Positions 46,168 to 55,284 are shown, counted from the first letter of the stretch. The stretch: 64,000 nucleotides of DNA from Gracilibacillus salitolerans (GCF_009650095.1 NZ_CP045915.1:3534001-3598000), one strand, 5' to 3'. Program-made: numbers and translations. Notes: generated by a model from the sequence alone, not told the origin.

Positions 46168-46722
46168 TTAAAAAAAGGAATCCATCATATAATTTTTCGC
46201 CATTAGGTAAGCTGTTACAGTAAATAGCTGACTTTTCACTTCATTTCCTTGCAATTGATTACCAAAACGATCGAAATCATACAATCTAACTTTAATGTTC
46301 TCCGTATCATCTAGGTCTTGTTCTTGTGATTTAAACGCTTCCAATATTAGATAAGTTTTTATTTTATTGTTTTGTGTAGCTGGATTAACATAAAATTCTC
46401 CTAAGAAAATAGGCTTTTGTAGAGAAGAATATCCCGTCTCTTCCTTCACTTCTCTAATCAAACCTTCCTCATGTGTTTCTTTATCCTCTCTTTTTCCAGC
46501 AGGTACTTCTAAGAAGAAGTCTCCTCCTGCATGACGATATTGCTCTACCAGTACAATCTGATTCTCTTTAGTTATGACAACTCCATTCACCCAATCGGAG
46601 TATTCATTCACATAATATTCATCAATCACTATCCCATTTGGAAGTTCACAACTATCTTTTCTGATATTCCCAAATCGACTTTTATGTAAATACTCTGTTT
46701 TTAAAGTTTTCCATTTATCCAT
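46168..46722 (-). CDS. NUDIX hydrolase (ADP-ribose pyrophosphatase-like)
   Basis: A 184-residue hydrolase of nucleoside diphosphate-linked compounds. The Nudix box is complete: G-x5-E-x7-REVKEETGY starting at about residue 84. The N-terminal part (WKTLKTEYLHKSRFGNIRKDSCELPNG) is of the ADP-ribose pyrophosphatase kind. The start at 46722 has GGAGGAG 4 nt upstream. It lies downstream of the VOC gene in the same run. True substrate unknown. Confidence 0.88.
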   Translation of the reverse strand: MDKWKTLKTEYLHKSRFGNIRKDSCELPNGIVIDEYYVNEYSDWVNGVVITKENQIVLVEQYRHAGGDFFLEVPAGKREDKETHEEGLIREVKEETGYSSLQKPIFLGEFYVNPATQNNKIKTYLILEAFKSQEQDLDDTENIKVRLYDFDRFGNQLQGNEVKSQLFTVTAYLMAKNYMMDSFF

Positions 46723-46748
46723 TGTTCTCCTCCATAAAAAAATCTTCA

Positions 46749-47111
46749 TTAAATCTCTTGTATCATCTCGACCCGATTACCAAACAGATCCCTAAATTCA
46801 AAACGTTTGAAGTTTGGGATTGGTACAGAATCAAATATTTCAATATGATGTTGTTCCAAAACCTCTCGCCAATAATCAATATCTTCCACTTGGTAAGCTA
46901 AATGTGCTTTGGTTTTTGTTCTGTCCACACCATCTTCCGTTCCTACATGTACATCCCTATCACCAACTTTTAACCAGAATCCTCCACGGCCTTTTAACGC
47001 ATCAGGCTTTTCAACTTCAGGTAAACCTAGTACGTCACAGTAAAAGTTTTTCCCTTCTTCTTCCGCACCTTTTGGAATTGTAATTTGTGCATGATGTAAA
47101 CCAAGAATCAT
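46749..47111 (-). CDS. VOC/glyoxalase family protein
   Basis: A 120-residue single-unit vicinal-oxygen-chelate protein. The N-terminal ILGLHHAQITIPKG has the first His, and the motifs FYCDVLGLPEVEKP, GGFWLKVGDRDVHVG, AHLAYQVEDIDYW and FRDLFGNRVEMIQ follow the family pattern, with a likely metal Glu near the C-terminus. Such proteins range from lyases to drug-binding proteins. AGGAGG lies before the ATG. First gene of the small-enzyme run. Confidence 0.85.
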   Translation of the reverse strand: MILGLHHAQITIPKGAEEEGKNFYCDVLGLPEVEKPDALKGRGGFWLKVGDRDVHVGTEDGVDRTKTKAHLAYQVEDIDYWREVLEQHHIEIFDSVPIPNFKRFEFRDLFGNRVEMIQEI

Positions 47112-47460
47112 TTTAATTCCTCCTTAAAAATAGAAAACTTTAGGGTTTTGTTCCGTAAGCTAACCGAAAAATATTCTTCACATTATCCTACCTGAGTCAT
47201 AATACCTGTAACTTTTCCATTTACTTTTATAACATCTATTATACCATCACCTCCAATAATTGGAAACTTAGTTTTTAAAACTGTTAGTATAAGTCTTGAG
47301 TGATTGAATATGACAAAAATATTTGTAGAAAAACATAAAAAAATAGGTTTACAGTATCAACTTTTGTCATTCCCTCCCTATTTTTATCCTAATAAAACAT
47401 AAAAGATTGCCATTATATGAAACTTTTTACAGGGTAAATACGTCTAATAAAGGGAGCCAT
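47112..47460. other. Intergenic region, no confident gene
   Basis: This AT-rich gap separates the VOC gene from the ABC operon and must contain both promoters. One minus-strand frame near 47190-47390 stays open for about 60 codons and ends in GKVTGIMTQVG, but it has no start with a Shine-Dalgarno site and no family I recognise. I leave it as noncoding. Confidence 0.4.
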
Positions 47461-47559
47461 ATGTGTAAATCACCAAGAAGAATCAATACTTCCGATTTGT
47501 TTGGCATCAGGACACAAATATTCATTATTAAAAAAAGAAGAACAGGGGGAACGAAATGA
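47461..47559 (+). CDS. Possible 32-residue upstream peptide of the ABC operon
   Basis: An ATG preceded by AAAGGGAG (4 nt spacing) opens a 32-codon frame, basic and hydrophilic (SPRRINTSDLFGIRTQ, KKRRTGG). Its TGA overlaps the permease ATG as ATGA. This arrangement suggests a coupled leader, but the permease also has its own GGGGG site, and no homologue is known to me. Too short for standard gene calling; treat as a candidate. Confidence 0.35.
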   Translation: MCKSPRRINTSDLFGIRTQIFIIKKRRTGGTK

Positions 47560-48971
47560 ATTTTTTAAAACGTGGTTTATTAAGCATTACCAGAAGAAAA
47601 GGAAAATCTCTTATTTTACTTGCTGTCCTATTTATTTTAGGAAATGTAATAGCTGGTGCCATCTCTATTTCACAGGCAACAGCTAATGTGGAGGATTCTA
47701 TTAAAGAAAGACTCGGAACAGGTGCAACTATTGAGTTAGATTATGAAGCACTTGATAATATGGAAGAATCAGAATTGATGAATCTCGAGATTCCAAATTT
47801 AGGTGAGGAATTAATTAACCAAATTGGTGAACTTCCTTATGTTAAATACTATGATTATAATACAACAACCTTCTTAGCTTCTGAAGAAATCGAAAGCTAT
47901 AATCCAATGATGGAAGAAGAAGGAGACGTCGTAATGGAAGGTATGGGGCCTCAATTTCAACTAAAAGGAGTAAATTATGCCCCACTACTTGATATTGAAG
48001 AAGGTAAAAGTGAACTAGTTGATGGACGTGTCTTCACAGATGAAGAAATCAAAAACGGCACACCTGTAGCAATTATTTCTAAGAAACTAGCAGATTTGAA
48101 TAATATTCAGGTTGGAGATACATTTTCATTATCGAACGAAATATATGAATATAGTGAATCAGGGGAAGAAGAAATTATAGATTCTCGAGATGTACCACTA
48201 GAAGTGATTGGTATTTTCGAACCAAAAACAGTAAATAATGATGCCGAAAATCAAGAAGAATTTGATTACATGGATATGGATTTTCAAAATACGATCTATG
48301 TAGCCAATCAACTTGTTTCACAAGAAATGGAATTTGCAGTTGGCGACATGCCAGAATATGAGGATTATTATGTGCCATCCTTTGTGTTAAATGAACCAAA
48401 AGATGCAGAAGCTTTTGAAGAAGAAGTAAGTCCATTACTACCAGAACTATTTATTGTTCGTCATGCAACGGATTCCTATGATTCGATTGCTTCACCAATC
48501 GAATCCATGTCCAACTTATCTAAATATGTTCTTATTGCTTCGGTCATCACGACCATTCTTATTATTGGTTTAGTTGTCTTACTATTCCTTAGAGATCGAA
48601 AGCGCGAGTTAGGTATTTATTTATCACTGGGTGAATCTCGTTTGCGAGTAGTTGGACAAATCATTACAGAAGTTCTAATTATTTCTATTATAGGGATGAC
48701 ATTATCTTTATTTACCGGAAATCTATTAGCACAAACAGTTTCTGATTCTCTAATTGATAATGACAATGATCAAAGGGAAGAAGAGATGTATTACTACACA
48801 GAAATGCAAACAGATCTAACAACAGAAGATGTAATAGACGCTTATGAAGTGAGCTTAACTGGAGACTTTATTTTACTATTTTATGCCGTGGGAATTATCA
48901 CAATCCTACTTTCAACAGTAATTCCTTTAATTTATATTATTCGATTAAATCCTAAAAAAATTATGATGTAA
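47556..48971 (+). CDS. ABC transporter permease, MacB/FtsX type
   Basis: A 471-residue permease with the MacB-like plan: one N-terminal helix (residues 18-38), a large outer domain (40-320, acidic) and three C-terminal helices (about 324-345, 371-390 and 438-460) that form the FtsX domain, including RDRKRELGIYLSLGESRLRVVGQI. These proteins use ATP for work across the membrane (mechanotransmission, export or sensing) rather than classic transport. It lies 15 bp before its ATPase. The substrate is unknown. AGGGGG precedes the ATG. Confidence 0.9.
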   Translation: MNFLKRGLLSITRRKGKSLILLAVLFILGNVIAGAISISQATANVEDSIKERLGTGATIELDYEALDNMEESELMNLEIPNLGEELINQIGELPYVKYYDYNTTTFLASEEIESYNPMMEEEGDVVMEGMGPQFQLKGVNYAPLLDIEEGKSELVDGRVFTDEEIKNGTPVAIISKKLADLNNIQVGDTFSLSNEIYEYSESGEEEIIDSRDVPLEVIGIFEPKTVNNDAENQEEFDYMDMDFQNTIYVANQLVSQEMEFAVGDMPEYEDYYVPSFVLNEPKDAEAFEEEVSPLLPELFIVRHATDSYDSIASPIESMSNLSKYVLIASVITTILIIGLVVLLFLRDRKRELGIYLSLGESRLRVVGQIITEVLIISIIGMTLSLFTGNLLAQTVSDSLIDNDNDQREEEMYYYTEMQTDLTTEDVIDAYEVSLTGDFILLFYAVGIITILLSTVIPLIYIIRLNPKKIMM

Positions 48972-48986
48972 GAGGAGGTTAAACAT

Positions 48987-49658
48987 ATGATTTTAGAAGC
49001 TAAAGACTTGAATTATTACTATCAAGACGGGGAAAGTCGTCGTTTTGTCTTAAAGAATACTGATGTTTCCTTTGATAAAAGAAAATTTTATACAATTTTA
49101 GGACAATCTGGATCCGGCAAAACAACTTTGTTGTCCTTGCTTAGTGCAATGGATACGCCACACAACGGAGAGGTGGTTTTCAACGGGAAAAACATCCTAG
49201 AGATTGGACACGATACATATCGTAGAAATAAAGTTGGCATTATTTTTCAAAGTTATAACCTGATTCCAACCTTTACCGCCGTTGAAAATATATTGATTTC
49301 AATGTCCATTACAGAAAACGAATTACCTGCTGACCATAAAACGGTTGCTTATAATTTGTTAGATTATATCGGCATTTCCCAGGACAAAGCAAATCGTACG
49401 GTTAATAAACTGTCAGGGGGAGAGCAGCAGCGTGTGGCAATTGCACGGGCGTTATCTACCAACGTTGAACTGATTCTAGCGGATGAGCCTACCGGAAATT
49501 TGGATGAAGAAATGGAGCAGGAAATCATCGATATTTTTAAGAAATTGGCGCATGAGCATGAGAAGTGTGTGATTATGGTTACGCACTCCAATGATATTGC
49601 TGAACAGTCTGATCAAACATTTTATTTAAAGAAAGGCGTCTTGAATACCAATGAGTGA
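48987..49658 (+). CDS. ABC transporter ATP-binding protein, LolD/MacB type
   Basis: A 223-residue ATPase with Walker [12 protein letters not shown] (about residue 38), Q-loop [17 protein letters not shown], signature [16 protein letters not shown] (about 138) and Walker [15 protein letters not shown]. The 220-residue length and TGNLD are typical for LolD/FtsE-like partners of MacB-type permeases. AGAGGAGG precedes the ATG. Its stop overlaps the PASTA gene by eight bases, so the three proteins are probably made together. Confidence 0.93.
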   Translation: MILEAKDLNYYYQDGESRRFVLKNTDVSFDKRKFYTILGQSGSGKTTLLSLLSAMDTPHNGEVVFNGKNILEIGHDTYRRNKVGIIFQSYNLIPTFTAVENILISMSITENELPADHKTVAYNLLDYIGISQDKANRTVNKLSGGEQQRVAIARALSTNVELILADEPTGNLDEEMEQEIIDIFKKLAHEHEKCVIMVTHSNDIAEQSDQTFYLKKGVLNTNE

Positions 49659-51084
49659 TTTTCTTTCTAATTTTGATAAAGATAATTACGATAAACTGCC
49701 TAAAGATAAAAAGGAGGCACCAGCTAGTAACGAGAAACCTAACCAAGAGCAGCCAAAAAAAGAAGCGCTGCCTATCGAGCAAAAAAGCGAGAGAAAATCT
49801 CCGCGTGACAACAATGAACATATTGAAATCGATCCAGATTACCAATGGAAGAAACGAAAGAAATTAATCATTTATATTGCTCTTGGGATTCTTGCATTAT
49901 TGTTAATTGCCTTCTTATACTACAGCATTCGCTATGTCGATATGGAGGACTTTGTTGGCGAGCCAGTTGCAGATGCAAGAGCATGGGCAGATGAGAACGA
50001 TATGGAGATTGAACTCACGCAAGAGCACAGCATGGAATATGATGCCAATCAAATTATCGAACAAGATATAGCACCGGGGAAAAAGGTTAAAAAAGGATCG
50101 AGCATTAACCTAACCAGTAGTATTGGTGCGGACCCGGAAGAGCATATTGAATTACCTGAATTCTCCGAAATGACTAGAAGCGAAGTCGAAGCCTGGAAGG
50201 AAGAAAACAGAGCAGAAAACTTACAAATTGTTACGGAGTTCAGTGATGAAGTGCAAGAAGGAGAATTCACCCGCTTTGTTATGAGAGATGAAGAAATAAG
50301 TGAAGAAGAGTATCTACGCCAAGATAATGCTAGTGTATATTTTTCAAAAGGCGAAGAAGTCTTTGAAGAAGATATAGAAGTCCCTAATTTCGTTAATAAA
50401 GGTAAAGAAGAAGTTGAGCAATGGGCCGATACGAATGAAATTGAAATAATCTACAAAGAAGAAGCATCAAATGACATTGAAGCTGGATTAGTTAGCAAAC
50501 AAAATATTGATCCGGAAACAATGATTGCTAAAAAAAGTGAAATGGAAGTGACTATTTCACTTGGAAAAGCTGTCGAAGTACCAAATTTCGCTTCTTTCTC
50601 AATGGAAGAGGCGGCAAGCTATGAAGGTCTATCCGTAACAGTGAGACAACGATTTCACAATCAAGTAAAGTATGGAAATTTAATTGCTCAGTCTATTGAA
50701 CCAGAAACAGAATTAACCGATCAAGATAATAAAAGCATCACAGTCACATACTCAGAGGGCAAACCATATTTAAGAGATTACCGTGGACAATTAGAAGGAG
50801 ATTTACCACGTTTGTTCTATGAAGACTATCAATCCAAAGGAGCAAATATCTCCTATATTGTTAAATATGTCGATGCACCTGAAGTGAAGGGTACAGTTGT
50901 CGGGATGAGCAACTTTAATTCCTTTGTTTCCATGGACTACACCGTAGAAATCCGCGTAAGCAATAATAAAGATGCTGATCCCGGATCTTTTGACACTCCT
51001 GAGGGAAACGAGGCCCCTGAGGAAATCGAAGAGGAATTAAGTCCGGAAACAGAAGGATCGGAAGAAGAACAGATCGAGAAATAA
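49651..51084 (+). CDS. Membrane protein with extracellular PASTA domains
   Basis: A 477-residue protein: a charged cytoplasmic region (1-70, rich in Lys/Glu/Pro), one helix (71-93, LIIYIALGILALLLIAFLYY), then about four PASTA repeats (approximately 98-165, 165-235, 238-305 and 308-365). Each has the form V-P-x-F, E-x-A-x-x-W and ending I-x-x-S-x-G. A further beta segment (370-445) and a very acidic tail (445-477) follow. PASTA units bind cell-wall muropeptides or lipid II. No kinase domain or penicillin-binding domain is present. It overlaps the ABC ATPase gene by eight bases, which links it to that transporter. Confidence 0.85.
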   Translation: MSDFLSNFDKDNYDKLPKDKKEAPASNEKPNQEQPKKEALPIEQKSERKSPRDNNEHIEIDPDYQWKKRKKLIIYIALGILALLLIAFLYYSIRYVDMEDFVGEPVADARAWADENDMEIELTQEHSMEYDANQIIEQDIAPGKKVKKGSSINLTSSIGADPEEHIELPEFSEMTRSEVEAWKEENRAENLQIVTEFSDEVQEGEFTRFVMRDEEISEEEYLRQDNASVYFSKGEEVFEEDIEVPNFVNKGKEEVEQWADTNEIEIIYKEEASNDIEAGLVSKQNIDPETMIAKKSEMEVTISLGKAVEVPNFASFSMEEAASYEGLSVTVRQRFHNQVKYGNLIAQSIEPETELTDQDNKSITVTYSEGKPYLRDYRGQLEGDLPRLFYEDYQSKGANISYIVKYVDAPEVKGTVVGMSNFNSFVSMDYTVEIRVSNNKDADPGSFDTPEGNEAPEEIEEELSPETEGSEEEQIEK

Positions 51085-51086
51085 TG

Positions 51087-51328
51087 AAAAGAGGCTGGGA
51101 CATAACTAAATAGGAATAACGAGATCTGAACTTAGCGTAGGCAAAATACGCAGACTCCTGTGGGAACTCACACGAGCTGAAGATCCACTGTGTGAAGTGC
51201 TCTTCTTCACACAGTTAGCTGAAGCCGTGCCCACGGAAAGCGAAGGATTTTGCCGAAGCGGTACATTTGCTCAGGCATTAATGTTCGGATTTTTCCTGTT
51301 TAATTACTCTTTTGTCCCAACCTCTTTA
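51087..51328. repeat. 242-bp element with terminal inverted repeats
   Basis: The ends, AAAGAGGCTGGGACATAA and its near-inverse TTTTGTCCCAACCTCTTT, are inverted repeats. Inside lies a perfect 11-bp hairpin (ACTGTGTGAAG and CTTCACACAGT) and further pairing arms (CTGTGGG with CCCACGG). It resembles short repeats with GAGGCTGGGACA ends found in several Bacillaceae and staphylococci (from memory). It follows the PASTA gene and could end its transcript. No reading frame is evident inside. Confidence 0.75.
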
Positions 51329-51350
51329 TATGATTAATAATAAGGAATCA

Positions 51351-51962
51351 CTAAGATCTATCTTTGGAAAATATATCATATTCCATCCTCTTCGCAGTTT
51401 CTTCTGCAACTTTTCTCCCATAAATACGAGAGATAAGATGAAAAGACATATCAATTCCTGCAGAGATACCTCCAGAGGTAATAACATTATCCTCATCTAC
51501 AAACTTTACATTACGCTGAACAGCTACCAATGGAAACTCCTTTTCCAATCTATCTTGATCCATCCAATGTGTGGTTGCCTTCCTCCCATTTAATAATCCT
51601 GCTTTAGCCAGAAGCAATGCTCCTGTACATACGGATGTCATACAGTCGACTTGTGAGTACTGCTGTTTAATCCACTCAATTAGGCTAGAATTATTTATTT
51701 CAATTTCTTCTGCCCCATAACCTCCTGGCACAACCAAAATATCTAATGCAGGATGATTATGAAGATTATAATCCGGGCTCACCTTCAGACCATTTCTGGC
51801 TTTAATCATTTCTCCATCTTCTGAAATAGTGATAACATTAAAAAGCTTCGTTTCTAATTCTGTTTTCGATGTTGATGTTAATGAAAAAACCTCAAATGGT
51901 CCTGCAAAATCCAATACCTCTACTTCATTAAATAGCAAGATACCAACTGTACGTTGTGACAT
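51351..51962 (-). CDS. DJ-1/PfpI family protein
   Basis: A 203-residue class I glutamine-amidotransferase-fold protein: TVGILLFNEVEVLDFAGPFEVFSL at the N-terminus, VVPGGYGAEEI, then the nucleophile Cys in MTSVCTGALLLAKAGLLNGRKATTHW. The GGISAGIDMSFHLISRIYG segment follows. This type is close to isonitrile hydratase/AraC-associated DJ-1 proteins; no AraC domain is attached. Start is the ATG at 51962 with AAGG upstream. Substrate unknown. Confidence 0.87.
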   Translation of the reverse strand: MSQRTVGILLFNEVEVLDFAGPFEVFSLTSTSKTELETKLFNVITISEDGEMIKARNGLKVSPDYNLHNHPALDILVVPGGYGAEEIEINNSSLIEWIKQQYSQVDCMTSVCTGALLLAKAGLLNGRKATTHWMDQDRLEKEFPLVAVQRNVKFVDEDNVITSGGISAGIDMSFHLISRIYGRKVAEETAKRMEYDIFSKDRS

Positions 51963-52039
51963 ATTTGCCTTCACTCTTTTCACTGAATTTATGTATCAAA
52001 AATACTTTCAGACCTGCTCATTTTCTTGTACTTCTCATT

Positions 52040-52848
52040 TTATCCGATCGGAAATTCATATCCTTTATATTCACATTTTTTAGTAAATCCTAACTTCTCA
52101 GCAACTGCAACAGATGGACTATTCTCTACCATGCAATCCCAATACGGTATTTCATTTTTCTCGAAACATTCTTTTACAAAAAGATGAGCTGCCTTTTGTG
52201 CTAACTTTTTGCCTTGATGCTCTTCTACTGTTTCAATATTAATGCACTGAAGTTTTTCAGCAACAAATCCAGAAAAACAAATACTTACGATCTCATGATC
52301 AAATACTACACAATAACCAAAACCTTTATCAAAAAAATGTTGAGTTGAAGCCCAAAACTCTGAAATATTGGTGTGTAAGAATTCATTATTTTCATAAAAT
52401 GCCTTATCTATTTTTTTCATTTGATATTTCAAATCCAAGATTGGCTCATTTTCTGCTATATAATCAGTTTGTGAGAGTTGGTATACTTGTTGATTCCAAC
52501 TATTTAATTTTCGATGCTTAAATATGTTTTTTATCACGGGGTTCCATTCCGGATGGTGTGCTATTATTTCTAGATCATTCAAGCCTTGCATTTTTGCTTC
52601 TGGGAAAATAATTTTCTCAATGAAATGGTCCAATTGCTCCCGAAACACCACGTTTTTCTCATTGCCCAGTAAAAAAAACCATCATTATTCCCGAGCCACA
52701 TTAATGCAGCATCAGGAGATTCTGTATTGTCTACAAAAATACGCCCTGGATTATTGCCTTCCATTACGGCTTTCACTTCCATATGTCCATCTTCGTTTAT
52801 TAGATCTTTACACCTATTGAAATCGCTCATTTTTAGTTCAGAGATCAT
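52040..52848 (-). pseudogene. GNAT acetyltransferase gene with a homopolymer frameshift
   Basis: Two overlapping frames (52579-52848 and 52040-52651) together make one GNAT protein of about 268 residues: an N-terminal part ending WLGNNDGFF and a C-terminal part with GYCVVFDHEIVSICFSGFV and the acetyl-CoA motif NIETVEEHQGKKLAQKAAHLFV. The join is at a run of eight T on the minus strand (52678-52671). One extra T would restore a continuous frame reading GFFLLGNEKNVVFREQ. It may be a sequencing slip, a phase-variable tract or a recent mutation. Confidence 0.8.
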
Positions 52849-52924
52849 CGCTTTATCCCCTTCCTATTTACGCAATACTTCTCCCTCTACCATCATTCAT
52901 ATTATACCATAAAATTCCATTAAA

Positions 52925-52969
52925 AAGACCCAATCCAGTAGTACACATTTTTGGATTAGGCGGTCTTCA
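52925..52969 (-). terminator. Terminator-like hairpin after sipV
   Basis: AAGACC-CAATCCA pairs with TGGATTAGGCGGTCTT with one bulge, and the minus strand shows a TTTTTAA tail. It lies about 22 bp beyond the sipV stop. Confidence 0.55.
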
Positions 52970-52990
52970 AATTAAAGCGCTTACCTTATA

Positions 52991-53536
52991 TTATTTTATA
53001 AATTGAAAGTTAAGCTCTGACATCGGCCAATAACGAATATCTACTTTTCCTACCACTTTTTCCTCTTCCACAAAACCAATGGCTCTGCTATCATAACTTT
53101 TCGTCCGATTGTCACCCAATACAAACAATTTCCCTTCTGGAACAACTTCTTCACCGGTTATTTCTTCTACTGTAAAGTCTTCTGTGAGTTCCTCATTCGG
53201 TTCCCGATATGGATCCAAATATGGTTCATCAATCGCTTCTCCGTTGATATACAACATATCATCCCGATAAGCAATATGATCACCTGGTTTTCCGATTACT
53301 CTTTTCACATAATCCTCATTCTCATTCGCATGAAAAACAATGACATCAAAACGATTGATATCCATTAAATCATATACCATTTTATTAACCATTAATAAAT
53401 TTCCATCGTGTAGTGTTGGCTCCATCGATTTACCATTCACAACATAACTCGCAAATAAATAAGACCGGAAAAACATTGCCAACACCAACGCAAAAACAAC
53501 AATTCGCACAATAGACCAGATCCGCTTCTTATCCAT
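52991..53536 (-). CDS. sipV: Type I signal peptidase (SipV-like)
   Basis: A 181-residue membrane protease that cleaves signal peptides from exported proteins. One N-terminal helix (about 6-24) is followed by the outer catalytic domain, with Ser37 in VNGKSMEPTLHDGN and Lys78 in EDYVKRVIGKPGD as the catalytic dyad. The GDNRTKSYDSRAIGFV box is conserved. Start is the ATG at 53536, after GGAGGGAAGG. Next to it is a TVP38 protein, as in the yhjE-sipV pair of B. subtilis, which suggests SipV. Confidence 0.92.
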   Translation of the reverse strand: MDKKRIWSIVRIVVFALVLAMFFRSYLFASYVVNGKSMEPTLHDGNLLMVNKMVYDLMDINRFDVIVFHANENEDYVKRVIGKPGDHIAYRDDMLYINGEAIDEPYLDPYREPNEELTEDFTVEEITGEEVVPEGKLFVLGDNRTKSYDSRAIGFVEEEKVVGKVDIRYWPMSELNFQFIK

Positions 53537-53593
53537 AAACCTTCCCTCCAAAGGGACTCTCTTTATTAACTAATTTACCCCATTGGGAAAATT

Positions 53594-54262
53594 CTAATCC
53601 TTTTTTCCTCCACTTTTTTCCTTATCTCTTATTTGCAGGCGCTTCTCTATATATTTTCCTGCTACCCAGAGAATGAAGATTCCTATTGCTAATACTATGG
53701 TTTTGACAGGATTTTGTGCAAAGGAGACAATACTATCTCCAATGAAGGACAAGGTTAGAATCATCACGCCTTTTCCTAATAATACTGCCAACACAAATTG
53801 GTAAAAGCCTACCCCTGAAATAGCCGCCACCAAATTAATCACCGCAGAAGGAGAAAATGGAAAACACAGCAAAAGGAATAAGGGACCGAACCCATGGCGC
53901 TCTAACCAATTAGTTACCTTTTTCACCTGTTTATTTCTGCTAACCCATTGCAATAGCCGAATATGTTTAAAGCGACGAACCAACATAAATACGGCAATTG
54001 CTCCGGAACTGGCCCCTGTCCATGACAAAAGGAATCCTTCAAATAAACCATATGCAGCCGCATTTGTCATCACAAATACGATAACTGGCAAGAAAGGAAG
54101 AAACGCTTCAATAAAAGGAAGTAAGAAGCCAGGAATAGGGCCTAAGCTTTCATAGCTTTGCAATAAGAAGTTAACTAACTGTCCAAATTCATTTGCTTCG
54201 ACTAGTTCTTTAATCTCTTCCACATCAATATTATCTAAATTACTTATATTATATGTAATCAT
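53594..54262 (-). CDS. yhjE: TVP38/TMEM64 (VTT) membrane protein, YhjE-like
   Basis: A 222-residue membrane protein of the DedA/VTT-like superfamily: LGPIPGFLLPFIEAFLPFLPVIVFVMTNAAAYGLFEGFLLSWTGASSGAIAVFMLVRRF and FLLLCFPFSPSAVINLVAAISGV are the family cores. Relatives are implicated in lipid handling across membranes. Position next to a signal peptidase matches yhjE of B. subtilis. AAGGAG lies 11 nt before the ATG. Confidence 0.85.
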   Translation of the reverse strand: MITYNISNLDNIDVEEIKELVEANEFGQLVNFLLQSYESLGPIPGFLLPFIEAFLPFLPVIVFVMTNAAAYGLFEGFLLSWTGASSGAIAVFMLVRRFKHIRLLQWVSRNKQVKKVTNWLERHGFGPLFLLLCFPFSPSAVINLVAAISGVGFYQFVLAVLLGKGVMILTLSFIGDSIVSFAQNPVKTIVLAIGIFILWVAGKYIEKRLQIRDKEKSGGKKD

Positions 54263-54399
54263 ACCTCGTTTAACTCCTTCAACTAACTAAAAACATGAGT
54301 TATTTTCATTTTAATATTTTTTCTGCTATTTTCCTAATTTTTCACATGAATCCTTGAATTTCTATCTAACTTTTTTACAATTTTGTTGCATTTTTTTCG

Positions 54400-54420
54400 A
54401 ATTACGCATACAATAGAACA
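54400..54420 (+). promoter_or_regulatory. Possible mother-cell (sigma-E/sigma-K) promoter
   Basis: CATACAATA (54408-54416) upstream of the 131-residue gene matches the -10 pattern of sigma-E (CATACANT) and sigma-K (CATAnnnTA) promoters. The -35 region is poor, so this is a candidate only. Confidence 0.3.
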
Positions 54421-54449
54421 AACGTTCCCTTTGGAGGAGGAAATGGAAA

Positions 54450-54845
54450 ATGAGATATTTAAACGAACAAGAGTGGAAATTAGCATCACGTTTTCTATTT
54501 TTATCAATGGCCTTAACGGTTATTAAACATGATTTACAAAAAATGAACCAACTATCCCCTTTTAAAATAAATGAACCATATATTTCGTTATTAGAGAAGA
54601 TGGAGAAAAATGCGACGGAAGAACGAAGAAAATTGCGCAAACAAATGTATCAAGAGAAAATTAAAGTCGTTGCAGCAGAAAAAAATGATTCGTTCACATC
54701 TTACCTATTTCTCTGCAAAGGAAAAGAGGAAAAACGTAATTACTTTAATCCAGCTATTCGTAAAAAAGTCGAGCTGATCTTAGAGGAATTACTTGCACAT
54801 GCTTATGAGTCATCCTCTTCCTCAAAGGAAGAAGTAAGGCTGTGA
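54450..54845 (+). CDS. Hypothetical helical protein, YhjD-position
   Basis: A 131-residue, mostly helical, Lys/Glu-rich cytoplasmic protein (WKLASRFLFLSMALTVIKHDLQKMNQL, NATEERRKLRKQMYQEKIKVVAAEKND). I do not recognise a family with confidence; in B. subtilis the corresponding place beside yhjE is yhjD, a gene of unknown function. GGAGGAGG with 9 nt spacing supports the start. A sporulation-type -10 box lies upstream, which may mean late expression (weak inference). Confidence 0.6.
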   Translation: MRYLNEQEWKLASRFLFLSMALTVIKHDLQKMNQLSPFKINEPYISLLEKMEKNATEERRKLRKQMYQEKIKVVAAEKNDSFTSYLFLCKGKEEKRNYFNPAIRKKVELILEELLAHAYESSSSSKEEVRL

Positions 54846-54912
54846 ATTTTTTAAAAAAATAGTGAACCTTTCATCTCCATTAATGGTATAACTAGTAAAG
54901 GAGATGATAAAA

Positions 54913-55284
54913 ATGGAATTAGGTTGGTTTATTAGCTTGATTGTTGCAGTGATATTAGGTAATGTATTTGCGATAATCATTGCTACATTGAATAAAAAAG
55001 TAGTAAAGGATCGCCAGAAGAAAGTTGATTTCAAAAGGTCAGATATATACTTTTACTGGACAAGATGGGATTATGTTACGATCATATGTGCTACCTATGC
55101 ATTTATCTGCATTATTGGATTAGCTACCTGCTTATTTATGGGTCAAACAATCGATGATAATTGGGTGCAATTTTTCCTTCACCAAGCATTCATGTTTTCC
55201 ATGCTCTCATCAATATGGTTTATTACGCGATTAGCATATGTATTTAAAGGAATTAAAGAGCGGTGGTCTGATGAGTTCAAATGA
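54913..55284 (+). CDS. Membrane protein of a sigma-factor operon
   Basis: A 123-residue protein with three helices (residues 2-24, 51-75 and about 85-110) and a basic loop (NKKVVKDRQKKVDFKRSD). I know no family. The start is the second ATG (54913), as AAAGGAG touches the first. Its end overlaps the start of the sigma-factor gene by 14 bases, so it is translated together with it and is probably part of its control system. Confidence 0.7.
   Translation: MELGWFISLIVAVILGNVFAIIIATLNKKVVKDRQKKVDFKRSDIYFYWTRWDYVTIICATYAFICIIGLATCLFMGQTIDDNWVQFFLHQAFMFSMLSSIWFITRLAYVFKGIKERWSDEFK

Noticed and set aside
47190..47390. Minus-strand open frame ending GKVTGIMTQVG as a gene remnant
   Set aside because: About 60 open codons in AT-rich DNA with no ribosome site and no recognisable family.
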